Below are positions 1-9,373 of a stretch of DNA of 64,000 nt, piece by piece. The notes beneath the pieces were generated by a model. It made no database searches and was not told the origin of the DNA. It worked only from the letters and a program-made list of their open reading frames with translations. The DNA is from Candidatus Aramenus sulfurataquae (GTDB lineage Archaea; Thermoproteota; Thermoprotei_A; Sulfolobales; Sulfolobaceae): the NCBI GenBank assembly GCA_000565255.1, contig ASRH01000001.1, positions 219,932 through 283,931 of the forward strand, given 5' to 3'. Position 1 is the stretch's first letter, and every line of letters begins with the position of its first letter. The translations under genes and the position numbers were made by a program.

Positions 1-1091
1 AGATGAATGCCAGTGACAGCAGAAACTTAACTGCAATAAAGAACATTGCTGAAAGGGCAGCTACTAGTGGTTCCTTGTTCGGGACTAGGGGAAAGATTAT
101 ATTCTTGGACGAGGTCGATGGAATTAACACAAAGGAGGACACGGGAGCCATACCTGCTATCCTTGAGCTAATACAGAAGACAAAATACCCAGTGATAATG
201 GCCGCTAACGACCCTTGGGATCCCTCGCTGAGAGAACTGAGGAACTCTGCCAAGATGATAGAAGTGAAGAAACTTGGAAAGTACGCCTTAAAGAGGATAC
301 TAACTAAAATATGTCAAAACGAAAAAATAGAGTGCGAAGACGAAGCGCTTAGCTCAATCATAGACCTAAGTGATGGGGACGCTAGATACGCAATAAATAT
401 CCTTCAATCGGTGGCGGAAGGATACAAAAAGGTAACGAAAAAACTAGTAGAGGAAATATCCAGAAGGAAGGAAAGCGAGCTTGACCCCTTCGAAACACTG
501 AGGAGCGTCTTCTGGGCCAAGTACGCTTGGCAGGCAAAGAACGCCGTGACTAGTTCGCAAGTCGATTACGACCTACTCATTAAGTGGTTCTCGGAAAACA
601 TACCCCTCCAGTACAGCAACATGGAGGACGTATGGAGGGCGTACGACGCACTCTCTAGGGCTTCGATCTTCTTAACTAGGGCAAAGCTCTCCGACTGGGG
701 GCTATTAAGCTATGTATTTGACCTCATGGGCCCCGGGGTGGCGCTGGCGGAGAAGGGGAAGGGAAAGCCAGGGTGGAAAGCCAAATGGGTAAAATATCAG
801 TTCCCTCAAACAATACAACTTCTCTCTAAAACGAAAGAAACAAGGGAAATGATGAACTCAATTCTGGAAAAAATCGGAAAAAAGATGCATTCATCAACAC
901 AGAAGGTACTCAATGACGTATATCCCTTCTTTACGCAATACTACAACGAGAAAATGGGAGAAAAACTCGACTTCTCGCCTCGAGAGAGGGAATATGTCAT
1001 AAACTTAAGAGGAAGAAGAGAAGAAACAGGAGAACAACCAGAAGAGAAGCGCACAAAGAGATACTATAAGAGGAACACTAGAAGGACTTAA
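1..1091 (+). CDS. rfcL: Replication factor C large subunit, 5' truncated by window edge
   Basis: Large subunit of the clamp loader, an AAA+ ATPase that opens PCNA and loads it at primer-template junctions. The visible 362 residues begin at the conserved N-A-S-D motif that follows the P-loop, so the start and Walker A lie before base 1. Walker B (LDEVDG, about residues 35-40 of the visible part) and a sensor-1 Asn (AAND, about residue 68) are present, followed by the helical collar. The C-terminus is very basic (last ~25 residues rich in K/R) and I see no clear PIP box. It converges on moaC with a 14-base overlap. The family assignment is secure. Confidence 0.95.
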   Translation, partial: MNASDSRNLTAIKNIAERAATSGSLFGTRGKIIFLDEVDGINTKEDTGAIPAILELIQKTKYPVIMAANDPWDPSLRELRNSAKMIEVKKLGKYALKRILTKICQNEKIECEDEALSSIIDLSDGDARYAINILQSVAEGYKKVTKKLVEEISRRKESELDPFETLRSVFWAKYAWQAKNAVTSSQVDYDLLIKWFSENIPLQYSNMEDVWRAYDALSRASIFLTRAKLSDWGLLSYVFDLMGPGVALAEKGKGKPGWKAKWVKYQFPQTIQLLSKTKETREMMNSILEKIGKKMHSSTQKVLNDVYPFFTQYYNEKMGEKLDFSPREREYVINLRGRREETGEQPEEKRTKRYYKRNTRRT

Positions 1092-1518
1092 CCTTGCTCA
1101 CTACCTTTATCCCTTCTATAGACGTTGAAGGATATTGCCCGTTTTCGTCCTTTTCATATTGCTTCGTCATATCCCATACTGTGAGCAAAGCAACTGAGAC
1201 TGAAGTTAAGGCTTCCATCTCCACGCCTGTCTTATAGTGGGCCCTTATTGTAGATCTGACTTTAACTTTGTCTTCCTCTAGCTCTACCTCAACGTTAACG
1301 TACTCTAGGGGAATTGGGTGACACATTGGTAACAATTCGGGGGTCTTCTTTGCAGCCATGATTCCGGCGACCTTTGCTACCGCTATAACATCGCCCTTCT
1401 CTATCTCCCCCTTCCTTATCCTTTCAATAGTGCTGGGCTTAAGCTTTATATACCCCTCAGCTACTGCCTCCCTTAAAACTACGTCCTTAGACGATATGTC
1501 AACCATCCTAGCGCTCAT
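1078..1518 (-). CDS. moaC: Cyclic pyranopterin monophosphate synthase MoaC
   Basis: Second step of molybdopterin biosynthesis: converts the 8-oxo-GTP-derived intermediate made by MoaA to cPMP. At 146 aa it has the usual family length. The signature MCHPIPL, the [13 protein letters not shown] helix and the WDMTK loop with the catalytic Asp and Lys are all present. The ATG start overlaps the upstream small winged-helix gene by 4 bases, so the two are likely cotranscribed from the orc1-2 promoter. The 3' end overlaps rfcL in convergent orientation. Confidence 0.96.
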   Translation of the reverse strand: MSARMVDISSKDVVLREAVAEGYIKLKPSTIERIRKGEIEKGDVIAVAKVAGIMAAKKTPELLPMCHPIPLEYVNVEVELEEDKVKVRSTIRAHYKTGVEMEALTSVSVALLTVWDMTKQYEKDENGQYPSTSIEGIKVVSKVKSF

Positions 1519-1721
1519 ATTTCCTCAATTTCTTCAAGAAGGTTTCTAAGAATTATAACTTTATGGTTAGAATAGTTAAGTTTAACGACCTTAACTCTTC
1601 CAACTTCAATCACTTCTATGTATTCCTTCCCCTTCAAGTACTCCAGTTCCTCTTTCAATATCGAGAATCGAACTCCAGATAGCTTGGCCAACTTTGAAAC
1701 GCTCAACTCCCCATACTTCAT
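1515..1721 (-). CDS. Small winged helix-turn-helix protein
   Basis: A 68-residue protein with a helix-turn-helix pattern (ELSVSKLAKLSG then ILKEELEYLKGKEY) followed by a beta wing, so probably DNA-binding. It lies between orc1-2 and moaC, 46 bases after the orc1-2 stop and overlapping moaC by 4 bases. The reading frame continues in a helix-like fashion upstream of the ATG (R-L-K-V-L-L-A-L), as expected for helix 1 of a winged helix, but has no ATG/GTG/TTG before an in-frame TGA. Either the protein lacks part of helix 1 or a non-standard start is used. The target is unknown. Confidence 0.7.
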   Translation of the reverse strand: MKYGELSVSKLAKLSGVRFSILKEELEYLKGKEYIEVIEVGRVKVVKLNYSNHKVIILRNLLEEIEEI

Positions 1722-1767
1722 GAGGGCTAATAGGACCTTTAGCCTCTGATAAGCCCTAGAGTTAAGT

Positions 1768-3006
1768 CTACTCTTCTCTTGTATTAATCCTCACCCTAAT
1801 CTGTTTGTTCACGTAATCCTCTAGGTCTTGCGTGACCGGAAAAGCGAGAGATATCAACGTTGTCCTCCCCCTAAGTCCCTTACCGCTCTGACGCGTATTG
1901 AGAACGCCCATTAGCCTCAACCTCCTCACGTATTCATAAACCTGGGTGTGCCTCCTTGGCTCCTCTCCAAGGTCCCTGCACACTTGTTGGTACTCCTCTT
2001 CTACCCTTCCCATCGGAAACTCGTCGTCCTTATACCTCTTAGTGAGGTTCATGACAGCCTTTATGAGGAGGAGGTTGTGGAGCTCTAGGTCGCCTATCTC
2101 GTCGAGGATAATGCTAGCCTCTTGGTTCAGTTTCGAGTTAGCGAGTTTAGCGTGTTCTACCGTGACAATTGGAGACCTCTCCCTATCTGCTATTTCGCCC
2201 GCTAGCTCCAAGGTTTCTATGGACAACCTTGCGTTACCACTACCCCCTTTGTCGAAACCGTTCACGTCAGCTATGTACCTAATGGTCTCGTCCATTACAG
2301 CGTTCTCCTGAAAAGCCTCTGTCACCCTATCGCGCAATATGTCGTAAAGCTCCGAAGAGCTATAGGGCTTGAACTCTATTATGTTTCTGAGTATGTGATC
2401 CTTCACGCTCTTATCCAATGAGTTTATGTACGACAGGTCCCTCGCTATGAAGATGTAACTGATCCTCTTCACTGCAGCAGACAGCTCGTCGTAAAGCCTT
2501 ACCAAGAAGTATACGTCCTCTTGAGGGGAGGTGTTGACGAAATAGTCAAACTCGTCTAGGGCAACAATAACGTATATGTTTCTTCTATCCAAGTAGTCGT
2601 GGATGACCTTAAAGACCTCCTGGGAGGACAGTCCCCTGACGGGTATGGGAAGCTTTAGTGTGTTGGCAACTTCGAGGGTTAAGAGGTAAAGAGTCCTCTG
2701 TCTGTGACAGTTGATATGAACGTATTCTACCTTAATTCCCTTCTTATTGACGACTTCCTTAAAGCTCCTTCCAAATAACTTTACGGTGGCTGTCTTTCCA
2801 GTCCCCGTCCTCCCCCAGATGACTGCCCTAACTGAGGTGTTCCCTGGGTCATTTATCACTTCCTTAAAAGCTGTTGTGAGCTCCCTTATCTTGTCCTCCC
2901 TGTGTAGAAGCCTCTTGGGTAGGTAGTCTGGGGAGAGCACAGCCTTTTCTCTAAACACAGAAGGAGCGTTAAGTTCCGAGCTTATAATATCCATAGGGTC
3001 AGACAT
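1768..3006 (-). CDS. orc1-2: Orc1/Cdc6 family initiator, Cdc6-2 type
   Basis: AAA+ ATPase of the archaeal Orc1/Cdc6 family, 412 aa. Walker A GRTGTGKT is at residues 65-72, Walker B VALDEFD at about 148-154, and a C-terminal winged helix covers roughly residues 300-400. The position between moaC and the gins23-mcm operon matches, from memory, Cdc6-2 of Saccharolobus solfataricus (SSO0771). That paralogue is not the one sitting beside an origin and has been proposed to antagonise initiation. I see no ORB-like repeats in the short gap upstream (3007-3049). Subtype assignment rests on synteny and is inference. Confidence 0.92.
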   Translation of the reverse strand: MSDPMDIISSELNAPSVFREKAVLSPDYLPKRLLHREDKIRELTTAFKEVINDPGNTSVRAVIWGRTGTGKTATVKLFGRSFKEVVNKKGIKVEYVHINCHRQRTLYLLTLEVANTLKLPIPVRGLSSQEVFKVIHDYLDRRNIYVIVALDEFDYFVNTSPQEDVYFLVRLYDELSAAVKRISYIFIARDLSYINSLDKSVKDHILRNIIEFKPYSSSELYDILRDRVTEAFQENAVMDETIRYIADVNGFDKGGSGNARLSIETLELAGEIADRERSPIVTVEHAKLANSKLNQEASIILDEIGDLELHNLLLIKAVMNLTKRYKDDEFPMGRVEEEYQQVCRDLGEEPRRHTQVYEYVRRLRLMGVLNTRQSGKGLRGRTTLISLAFPVTQDLEDYVNKQIRVRINTREE

Positions 3007-3049
3007 AACTTTCGCCTATACGTAATTGTTCGTGGTATTACTATTTATT

Positions 3050-3556
3050 TTAACTTAGACTCTTAACCGAAACTTTTTCCTGATCCTTTCCCATGAGGGA
3101 GACATACGCAGTGTCGTTAATTACGTTTACGTGAACGACCTTCTCTGGGTTCTTGTAATCTACCTCGGCTATTCCCTTAAGCCTTAAGCCTATCCCTATC
3201 TCTAGGACTTTACAGTCGAAATCGCTTGCCCTTACGTAGCAGTTCACAAAGAACTTAGCAACCTTTGACTTAAGTAAGAGCTCAGATATCTCGTCAATTA
3301 TTGCTCTAACGTCGCTAGAAGGAAAGGATCCGAGCACAGGAAAGATCTTCCTCGCGCACGAGGGAGGGGCTGATATAACGAGACCGTATGCCTCAAAAGA
3401 AGGCAAGGAGGTCTTAACCAGCACTACGTTTTGGACGACCTCTTCAGCCTGGGCTGTCTCGTCTTTCAATATAATCCTGTTTAAGACCTCCGAGACGCAC
3501 TTTTTCCCCTTGCTTGGAGCAGTAGTAATCACAAGCTTAACTTCCTTTGAAGTCAT
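3050..3556 (-). CDS. THUMP domain protein
   Basis: About 168 aa. The C-terminal half fits a THUMP RNA-binding domain: the KFFVNCYVRASDF strand, a GIGLRLKG helix and the VDYKNPEKVVHVNV strand pair. THUMP domains deliver tRNA-modifying enzymes to tRNA. No methylase or deaminase domain is attached, as in the eukaryotic Tan1 partner of the tRNA acetyltransferase; a similar role here is only an inference. I chose the ATG at 3556 over an in-frame TTG at 3562 because a TATA-like element (3584-3593) lies about 30 bases upstream, as for leaderless transcripts. It is divergent from gins23. Confidence 0.8.
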   Translation of the reverse strand: MTSKEVKLVITTAPSKGKKCVSEVLNRIILKDETAQAEEVVQNVVLVKTSLPSFEAYGLVISAPPSCARKIFPVLGSFPSSDVRAIIDEISELLLKSKVAKFFVNCYVRASDFDCKVLEIGIGLRLKGIAEVDYKNPEKVVHVNVINDTAYVSLMGKDQEKVSVKSLS

Positions 3557-3598
3557 TAGCAAAATAACTCTAAAGCCATGCCATATAATTAATTTTCT

Positions 3599-4138
3599 GT
3601 GTTCAAAACTAAGTTAAGGGCTTTGAAAAGACTTTCGCTTACTCAGAAACAGAAAGTATTAGTTCTGGACGACAGTGGACAAATTGACCTGGGATTTTGC
3701 CAGATCTCCTTATACAAGGGGAGCGAGAACGAGGTACCCCTTTGGCTGGCCAAAGAGCTAGAGAGGTTAGGTAAGGCAAAAGTGAATAGGCCAAGCCTAG
3801 AGGACTTAGGCAGGTTACTTTTTCAGGAGAAGCAAAACGTCAACATCCCCGCGTCCATCCTCAAGCTGGACAAGGACTTCTATCTCCTTAGCAAGTTCCT
3901 AGAGAGAGAATTAAAGGGCTCAAATAGCCTAGAGGACCTAGAAAAGCTAAAGAGGTACTATTCGGTTATGAAGGAGCTATCGACCATAAGGCTCAGGAAG
4001 ATTATACAGTTAGCCCTCTTGAATATAAATGAACAAAACCTTATAAGTAGAATGAGCAGAGAAGAATATTTGGTATATCAGACTGTGAGCGAGATTATAA
4101 AGAATTACTACGGTGAGATAGTTGGAAACTCAAGTTGA
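3599..4138 (+). CDS. gins23: GINS complex subunit Gins23
   Basis: Subunit of the archaeal GINS complex, which joins MCM and the GAN/RecJ-like protein in the replicative helicase (CMG-like) assembly. The 179 aa have the B-domain first, then the alpha-helical A-domain, as in Psf2/Psf3-type proteins. The start is GTG. The 3' end overlaps mcm by 17 bases, giving the gins23-mcm operon typical of Sulfolobales, so the two proteins are probably made together. Confidence 0.92.
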   Translation: MFKTKLRALKRLSLTQKQKVLVLDDSGQIDLGFCQISLYKGSENEVPLWLAKELERLGKAKVNRPSLEDLGRLLFQEKQNVNIPASILKLDKDFYLLSKFLERELKGSNSLEDLEKLKRYYSVMKELSTIRLRKIIQLALLNINEQNLISRMSREEYLVYQTVSEIIKNYYGEIVGNSS

Positions 4139-6179
4139 CGTAGGAAGCTTGTTTGAAGACTTCTTAAAGAACTTCCAGAACCCGCCAGGGAAGTTCAAAT
4201 ACGTTGAACAGCTAAACGAGATGGTTGCCTTCAGAAGGAGGAGCCTAATTGTAGACTTCAACGACTTGTTCTCGTTTAACGAGAGCTTGGCCAACGCGTT
4301 AATAAGTAATCCATTACAAACCTTCTCCGCCTTTGAGGATAGGCTATTCAAAATTCTCGAGGAAATAGATAACACCTATCCACTAGAAGTGGAGAGAGTA
4401 CACGTAAGGGTAATAAACGTACCTAGGGTCGTGGAGCTCAGGAAGATTAGGAGCACTGAAATAAACAAGATAATTGTAGTTGAGGGAATACTAACAAAGC
4501 AGACTCCTATCAAGGAAAGGATATATAAGGCCACATTTAAACACGTCCATCCCGAGTGTAACCAGGAGTTCGAGTGGCCAGAGGAAGGAGAAATGGGAGA
4601 AGTCATTAACATGCCCACAGTTTGTCCTAGATGTGGTAAGGTAGGACAGTTTGAAATAATTCCCGAGAAGACCAAGTTAATAGACTGGCAAAAGGCTATT
4701 GTTCAAGAGAGGCCAGAGGAAGTGCCTCCAGGACAGTTACCTAGACAACTGGAGGCAATACTTGAGGACGACTTAGTTGACTCAGCTAGGCCAGGCGATA
4801 GAGTAAGGCTCACCGGAATACTAATGCTAAAACAGGACACCTTGGTCAAGAGAGGAAGTAGGACTGTATTTGACGTATACTTGAAGGTAATAAGCGTAGA
4901 GGTGTCTCAGAAAGTCCTAGACGAGGTTGAAATAACAGAGGAGGATAAGAAAAAGATCCTTGAGGTAGCCAGGGATCCTTGGATAAAGGAAAGAGTGATA
5001 GCGTCAATAGCCCCTTCAATTTACGATCACTGGGAGATAAAGGAAGCAATAGCGCTAGCGCTCTTCGGCGGAGTACCTAAGTTGATGCCAGACGGGACTA
5101 GGATAAGGGGGGACATACACGTGCTCATTATAGGCGACCCAGGTACTGCAAAATCTCAGCTACTACAGTTTGCCTCTAGGGTTGCACCTAGATCTGTCTA
5201 CACCACAGGAAAGGGGGCCACGGCAGCTGGTCTTACAGCGGCTGTGGTAAGGGAGAAGAACACTGGGGACTACTACTTAGAGGCAGGAGCGCTAGTACTA
5301 GCTGACGGGGGTATAGCTGTTATTGACGAAATAGACAAGATGAGGGAGGAGGACAGGGTCGCAATACACGAGGCCATGGAACAGCAAACTGTATCAATAG
5401 CTAAAGCCGGAATAGTAGCTAAGCTAAACGCGAGGGCCACGATTATCGCAGCAGGCAACCCAAAGTTTGGAAGGTATATTCAGGAGAGGGGCGTGTCGGA
5501 AAACATCGACCTCCCACCCACCATACTTTCCAGGTTTGACTTAATCTTCATATTAATAGACAAACCGGGGTCAGAGGACCAGCTGTTGGCCAATCATATA
5601 TTGAACATGCACTCGACTAGGTCTATGAAGAGCTCCATCCTAGACATAGACTTCCTCAAAAAGTACATAGCCTTTGCCAGGAAATACGTAAACCCGCAAC
5701 TGGACGAAGAGGCGAAGAAGCTGTTGGCTGACTTTTACGTAGAAATGAGAAAAAAGAGCGCAGACACTCCCGAATCGCCTATCCTCATAACGCCAAGACA
5801 GCTAGAAGCGCTCATTAGGCTAACCGAGGCATACGCCAGGATGGGGCTAAAACAGTTGGCCACAAAGGAGGACGCTGAGAGGGCAATAAACATTATGAGG
5901 ATATTCTTGGAGAAGGTAGGGCTTGACGTTGAGTCTGGCACCATTGACATAGATACCATAATGATAGGCAAACCCAAGAGCACCAGGGAAAAGATGGTAA
6001 AGATCTTGGAAATAATTGACACTCTAGCTCAATCTGAGGGTTGTGCGAAGGTACGAGAGGTGATAAAGGAGTCGGAAAGGGAGGGAATAGAGAAACAGAA
6101 CGTTGAGAAAATTATCGCAGACATGAGGAAAAGCGGGCTTATTTACGAAGTTAAACCGGAGTGCTACAAAAAGGTCTAA
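4122..6179 (+). CDS. mcm: Replicative DNA helicase MCM
   Basis: Hexameric 3'-5' replicative helicase, 685 aa, near-identical in length to the S. solfataricus enzyme. The N-terminal part has a zinc site (His143/Cys146 and Cys168/Cys171) and OB-fold. The AAA+ part has Walker A GDPGTAKS (338-345), Walker B VIDEIDKM, the GNPKFGRY sensor region and an arginine finger (LSRFDLIF). A winged helix closes the C-terminus. The TTG start at 4122 lies inside gins23. No intein or insertion is seen. Confidence 0.98.
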   Translation: METQVDVGSLFEDFLKNFQNPPGKFKYVEQLNEMVAFRRRSLIVDFNDLFSFNESLANALISNPLQTFSAFEDRLFKILEEIDNTYPLEVERVHVRVINVPRVVELRKIRSTEINKIIVVEGILTKQTPIKERIYKATFKHVHPECNQEFEWPEEGEMGEVINMPTVCPRCGKVGQFEIIPEKTKLIDWQKAIVQERPEEVPPGQLPRQLEAILEDDLVDSARPGDRVRLTGILMLKQDTLVKRGSRTVFDVYLKVISVEVSQKVLDEVEITEEDKKKILEVARDPWIKERVIASIAPSIYDHWEIKEAIALALFGGVPKLMPDGTRIRGDIHVLIIGDPGTAKSQLLQFASRVAPRSVYTTGKGATAAGLTAAVVREKNTGDYYLEAGALVLADGGIAVIDEIDKMREEDRVAIHEAMEQQTVSIAKAGIVAKLNARATIIAAGNPKFGRYIQERGVSENIDLPPTILSRFDLIFILIDKPGSEDQLLANHILNMHSTRSMKSSILDIDFLKKYIAFARKYVNPQLDEEAKKLLADFYVEMRKKSADTPESPILITPRQLEALIRLTEAYARMGLKQLATKEDAERAINIMRIFLEKVGLDVESGTIDIDTIMIGKPKSTREKMVKILEIIDTLAQSEGCAKVREVIKESEREGIEKQNVEKIIADMRKSGLIYEVKPECYKKV

Positions 6180-6398
6180 TTAGCTCAACCTTTTGTACAT
6201 CGGCAAAGGAGTCCACATTACCCAAGAAGGTACTTCCTTTATCAGCTCATAAGCCTCTTCCCAACCGGAAAGTCCCAGATCCCTTGCCAACTGCTCAAGG
6301 GTTATCTGCGTTCTTACGTACTTGTTAAGAACTGCTACCACGTCGTCGTTTATCTCAACTTCTTTTCCAGTTGAAAGCTTGATCTTTAGGTTTTCCAT
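6180..6398 (-). CDS. Conserved hypothetical protein, 72 aa
   Basis: Small acidic protein with a beta-rich N-terminus followed by a helix-turn-helix-like stretch (ITLEQLARDLGLSGWEEAYELI), which resembles the N-terminal HTH of small antitoxin-type proteins such as UPF0175, but no toxin is adjacent. It converges on mcm with no gap after the stop codons. A TATA-like element (TTAAAAA, about 6420-6428) lies some 25 bases before the ATG, which supports the start. Function unknown. Confidence 0.65.
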   Translation of the reverse strand: MENLKIKLSTGKEVEINDDVVAVLNKYVRTQITLEQLARDLGLSGWEEAYELIKEVPSWVMWTPLPMYKRLS

Positions 6399-6437
6399 AA
6401 ACTAAAGATTTGCGAGCCGTTTTTAAGTTTTGTCCTC

Positions 6438-6773
6438 TCATATATTGTGAACTATATTATTTGCCGCGGAGTAACCGTACTGGCTCCACACTAGGATTGT
6501 AAGTATAATGATAGCGAACAGAAGAAGGAAGGAACCCATCTCTATTTGCTTCCTCTCTATCAAGTAGATCCCAGACAACAACAAAACTATAAGTATACTA
6601 CCTAAGACGAGGAGACCCGTGGCTTGAGGGGACCCCCCGTTAGAATAAGTTATAGGGGAAACATAATACGGGACCGCCAGAACCCCAGCTATGGCTATCA
6701 TGATAATTATAATCAGCACAATCAAAACATAGGTATTAAGGATCTGCGAGTAAGTCCTCTTGGAGTTAGCCAT
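6438..6773 (-). CDS. Small membrane protein, three predicted TM helices
   Basis: A 111-residue hydrophobic protein. Predicted membrane helices are at about residues 13-35, 50-68 and 78-95, with a short polar loop after helix 1 (YSNGGSPQ) and a basic turn (IERKQ) between helices 2 and 3. It starts 9 bases after the carS stop and is probably cotranscribed with carS. I do not recognise a family. A role linked to lipid synthesis is only suggested by position. Confidence 0.65.
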   Translation of the reverse strand: MANSKRTYSQILNTYVLIVLIIIIMIAIAGVLAVPYYVSPITYSNGGSPQATGLLVLGSILIVLLLSGIYLIERKQIEMGSFLLLFAIIILTILVWSQYGYSAANNIVHNI

Positions 6774-6782
6774 GTTATATAC

Positions 6783-7286
6783 TTACCACGGCACGCTTTT
6801 TATTTTTAATCGATAGGCGACGTTATTCGTGAAGACGTGCATGGCAAAGGCAACTCCAGCGACGAAGAGGAACTGGAAGAGGTTAATAGAGACGCCCAGG
6901 AGAAGTAATCCTATAGTGGCTCCAAACACGAAGTCCAATTGGTCGAGACCTAGCGCCCTCCCCCCTCTGGGTATGTTTAGCCTTCTCTTTACGAAAGCTC
7001 CCGCCATATCCCCAAGCATCGCGAATACGGACTCCACTAGGGATACCAACACCCATTCTACCCCAAAAAACCTTGAGATTACTATGCCAATTGTGGTCCC
7101 AAAGGTAATTGCAACCATTAGTCCCTCGAAGGTTTTACCGTCCCCAAGTATTCTCCTTCCGTCCAAGAAGTTTCTGCCCATATCGATTGGGGTACCCTTC
7201 TTCACGAATGGACCGCTTCCGTTGGCCACAAAGGCAGGAACATAGTATAATAGGCCTAAAAGTAAGTTCGCTATTACTCCAAGCAT
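6783..7286 (-). CDS. carS: CDP-archaeol synthase CarS
   Basis: Integral membrane enzyme that transfers CTP to unsaturated archaetidic acid, giving CDP-archaeol for polar head-group attachment in ether lipids. The 167 aa carry the family's PIDMGR...[14 protein letters not shown] signature (about residues 32-55) and the [15 protein letters not shown] segment, with several TM helices. Its first codons overlap the end of the RadA paralogue gene by 13 bases, indicating one transcription unit. Confidence 0.95.
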   Translation of the reverse strand: MLGVIANLLLGLLYYVPAFVANGSGPFVKKGTPIDMGRNFLDGRRILGDGKTFEGLMVAITFGTTIGIVISRFFGVEWVLVSLVESVFAMLGDMAGAFVKRRLNIPRGGRALGLDQLDFVFGATIGLLLLGVSINLFQFLFVAGVAFAMHVFTNNVAYRLKIKSVPW

Positions 7287-7810
7287 CCAACTACCCCTTC
7301 ATCTGTTATCCTAAACTTACATTTCCTTAAATTTCCTATCACGTAGCTTTTCGTAACTCTCAGAACGTCTCCTGAGAAGTACCTCATTAGCTTCTCGCCA
7401 CTGACCTTATTATTCATCGAGACCTCCCAAATTAAAAGGACTTTTCCGTACTTGGAGAACCTTTTAAGTAGGATTAAGGGGTGCAGAAGGTCTTCCAGCC
7501 TTCTGCTCATCCTGAAGAACTTGTTAATAGTGTCTACTACTAAGACTTTGGGCTCGAGAGAAATGGCCTTGAAGATAGCATTCAAGAGTTCTAGCTCGCT
7601 CATAGCATCGGCGAAGTACGCGTTCTTAAAGGATCCCCTTACCCTGCTCTTATATGCAGAGCCCTCCGTTGAGATGAACACGGAGCTTTCGAATTCCTTC
7701 AAAACTTGGAGGCCAATAAGAGTTTTTCCACTACCTGAGGTACCATAAATTGAGACAAGACTGCTATTCTTAAATATGAACTCTCCTATTGTACAACGCT
7801 TATATTCCAC
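7274..7810 (-). CDS. RadA/RecA paralogue ATPase
   Basis: A 178-residue single RecA-fold ATPase: Walker A GTSGSGKT (24-31), Walker [12 protein letters not shown] (about 93-103). It lacks the N-terminal helix-hairpin-helix domain and the C-terminal part of RadA. Small RadA paralogues (RadC group) assist RadA in recombinational repair in Sulfolobales; from memory, the S. solfataricus paralogue Sso0777 sits at the same place near mcm. The GTG start at 7810 has an A/T-rich TATA-like element 25-30 bases upstream (7834-7842). Leads the operon with carS and the small membrane protein. Confidence 0.85.
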   Translation of the reverse strand: MEYKRCTIGEFIFKNSSLVSIYGTSGSGKTLIGLQVLKEFESSVFISTEGSAYKSRVRGSFKNAYFADAMSELELLNAIFKAISLEPKVLVVDTINKFFRMSRRLEDLLHPLILLKRFSKYGKVLLIWEVSMNNKVSGEKLMRYFSGDVLRVTKSYVIGNLRKCKFRITDEGVVGCLE

Positions 7811-7828
7811 TAAAAAGAAATTCAGATC

Positions 7829-8392
7829 GTGGGTAATAAAAAACCTCTATTGCGCGTAGAGGACCCCAGGTTATTTTCGATAGTGATCAAGGAGATCAGG
7901 AAAAAGGAAGAGTTCTTGGGTAAGCTTTCCTGGATAGGCATATCAGACAGCGAAGGAGATATACCCGTGAACAACGAAGACCATGTCAGATTGGCCATAA
8001 ACAGTGCTATATGTAAGTCTAAAGGTAAGGAGAAGTTTAACGAGCTTTTGATAGGAATAGACACAAACTCATATAGGCTAACCATTGTGGCCTTAGGAGA
8101 CGGAGACCTAATAGACGTAAGGCAAACAACCATAGACAACGTGGAAGAAAGCGTAGAAGACGTGATTAGATCTGTTCCCCACGATAGGCTTTACATAGGC
8201 GTTGGAACGGGAAACAGACTCGGAGAGCTAGTTTACAAGATGCTATCAATGAAGTTCGGAGGAGTTAGAAGGGTAAACGAGAACAGGACTAGCTCTAGAA
8301 ACCCATACGCTAGGATCAAGGACAAGGACGTTAGGGCCGCGTACTTAATAGCACTAAGGGCAGCCAGCGACAGCACGAGCACATCGGCTTAA
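7829..8392 (+). CDS. Conserved crenarchaeal protein, possible RNase H/RuvC-like fold
   Basis: 187 aa, GTG start, with a TATA-like TATATT at 7801-7806. The central segment LLIGIDTNSYRLTIVALGDG looks like the first beta-hairpin of an RNase H fold with its catalytic Asp. A later strand RLYIGVGTGN and a C-terminal helix KDKDVRAAYLIALRAA resemble the RuvC/YqgF arrangement where the last acidic residues precede a helix. This is pattern reading, not a match I can name. Divergent from the RadA paralogue and upstream of tmk, so a nucleic-acid role is plausible. Confidence 0.6.
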   Translation: MGNKKPLLRVEDPRLFSIVIKEIRKKEEFLGKLSWIGISDSEGDIPVNNEDHVRLAINSAICKSKGKEKFNELLIGIDTNSYRLTIVALGDGDLIDVRQTTIDNVEESVEDVIRSVPHDRLYIGVGTGNRLGELVYKMLSMKFGGVRRVNENRTSSRNPYARIKDKDVRAAYLIALRAASDSTSTSA

Positions 8393-8423
8393 ATGAATTG
8401 GACACAAAAGATATTTAGGCGTA

Positions 8424-8996
8424 ATGATACTCGTAGCCTTTGAAGGTATAGATGGAGCTGGAAAGACCACCCTTTCGCAGATTCTCTTCTCCTACTTAAC
8501 CAGCAAGGGAATTAACGCCTTGCTAACCCAAGAGCCCTTCACTAAGGAAATAACCCAACTAATAGAAAGCCAGGGGTGGAAGGACCCGATTACGCTTACG
8601 CTACTGTTTGCTGCTGATAGGTCAATACATCTAGACTGGATAAGATCAAAGCGCGCAGAAGTGGTTATTACGGATAGGTACCTTTATTCTTCCGTAGCTT
8701 ACCAATCTGCCATGGGAGCTGAGGAGGAATGGATATTTGAGGTCAACTCTAAGTTTCCAAAGCCCGATATGACCATTCTGATCGACGTTAAAGTGGAAAC
8801 TGCCATGAAGAGATTGAGCAAAAAGAAGGATATATTTAACTTCGAGGAGAAGCTTAAGTTGCTAAGCAAGGTAAGGAAAAAATACTTGGAACTGGCCAAG
8901 AAGGAGGGATTCAAGGTAATTAACGGGGAGAGGGAGCTTGAGGAGGTGTCCAAGGAAGTTATTTATTCTGTTGAGAAGTTCCTAGGATACGCCTAA
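8424..8996 (+). CDS. tmk: Thymidylate kinase
   Basis: Phosphorylates dTMP to dTDP. The 190 aa carry the P-loop GIDGAGKT (8-15), the DRYLYSS motif that binds the nucleoside monophosphate, and the short lid region. Thermophilic crenarchaea often have two Tmk paralogues, so this may be one of two. Its last 38 bases overlap the convergent UPF0148 gene. Confidence 0.95.
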   Translation: MILVAFEGIDGAGKTTLSQILFSYLTSKGINALLTQEPFTKEITQLIESQGWKDPITLTLLFAADRSIHLDWIRSKRAEVVITDRYLYSSVAYQSAMGAEEEWIFEVNSKFPKPDMTILIDVKVETAMKRLSKKKDIFNFEEKLKLLSKVRKKYLELAKKEGFKVINGERELEEVSKEVIYSVEKFLGYA

Positions 8997-9315
8997 TCCT
9001 TTCGATCGCGTCTAGGTACCTTATAACTTGTAGTAGAGCCTCAGAGTCCTTTGGATCTTCCTTGAGCTTCTTCAGCATTTGGTTTAGCCCCTCTATTAGC
9101 TCGTCCTCCGTATTAGTCAAGACTAGGTCCTTCTTTACCTTCTTTTCCTCTTCGTCGCTCTTCACAATGTATACCTTACCGTGTAGCGGACACACAACGT
9201 CGCCGTTCTTTAACCTAAACAGAGGTGAGTGACAGATAGGGCAAGACTCGCTCAACATGGTAGCTCCTTGTCTTAATAGCTCGGCCCCCTTCTTTGCAAG
9301 ATGATCGCTACTCAT
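8959..9315 (-). CDS. UPF0148 / Sjogren's autoantigen-1 family zinc-ribbon protein
   Basis: 118 aa. The N-terminal helix is followed by a zinc ribbon built from CPICHSPLF and VVCPLHG (Cys-Cys-Cys-His type), then a long charged helical tail. This arrangement is characteristic of the archaeal relatives of the human p27 autoantigen. Biochemical function is unknown. It converges with tmk, overlapping its 3' end by 38 bases. Confidence 0.85.
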   Translation of the reverse strand: MSSDHLAKKGAELLRQGATMLSESCPICHSPLFRLKNGDVVCPLHGKVYIVKSDEEEKKVKKDLVLTNTEDELIEGLNQMLKKLKEDPKDSEALLQVIRYLDAIERIRRILGTSQQNK

Positions 9316-9373
9316 TTTAGTTCTAAAGTAAACCTAAATCCTAGTAAATTAAAAAATAACTGGTGATGAAGTT

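Noticed and set aside
3007..3049. Replication origin next to the Orc1/Cdc6 gene
   Set aside because: The gap is only 43 bases and has no ORB-type repeats. The Cdc6-2 paralogue is not origin-linked in known Sulfolobales, from memory.
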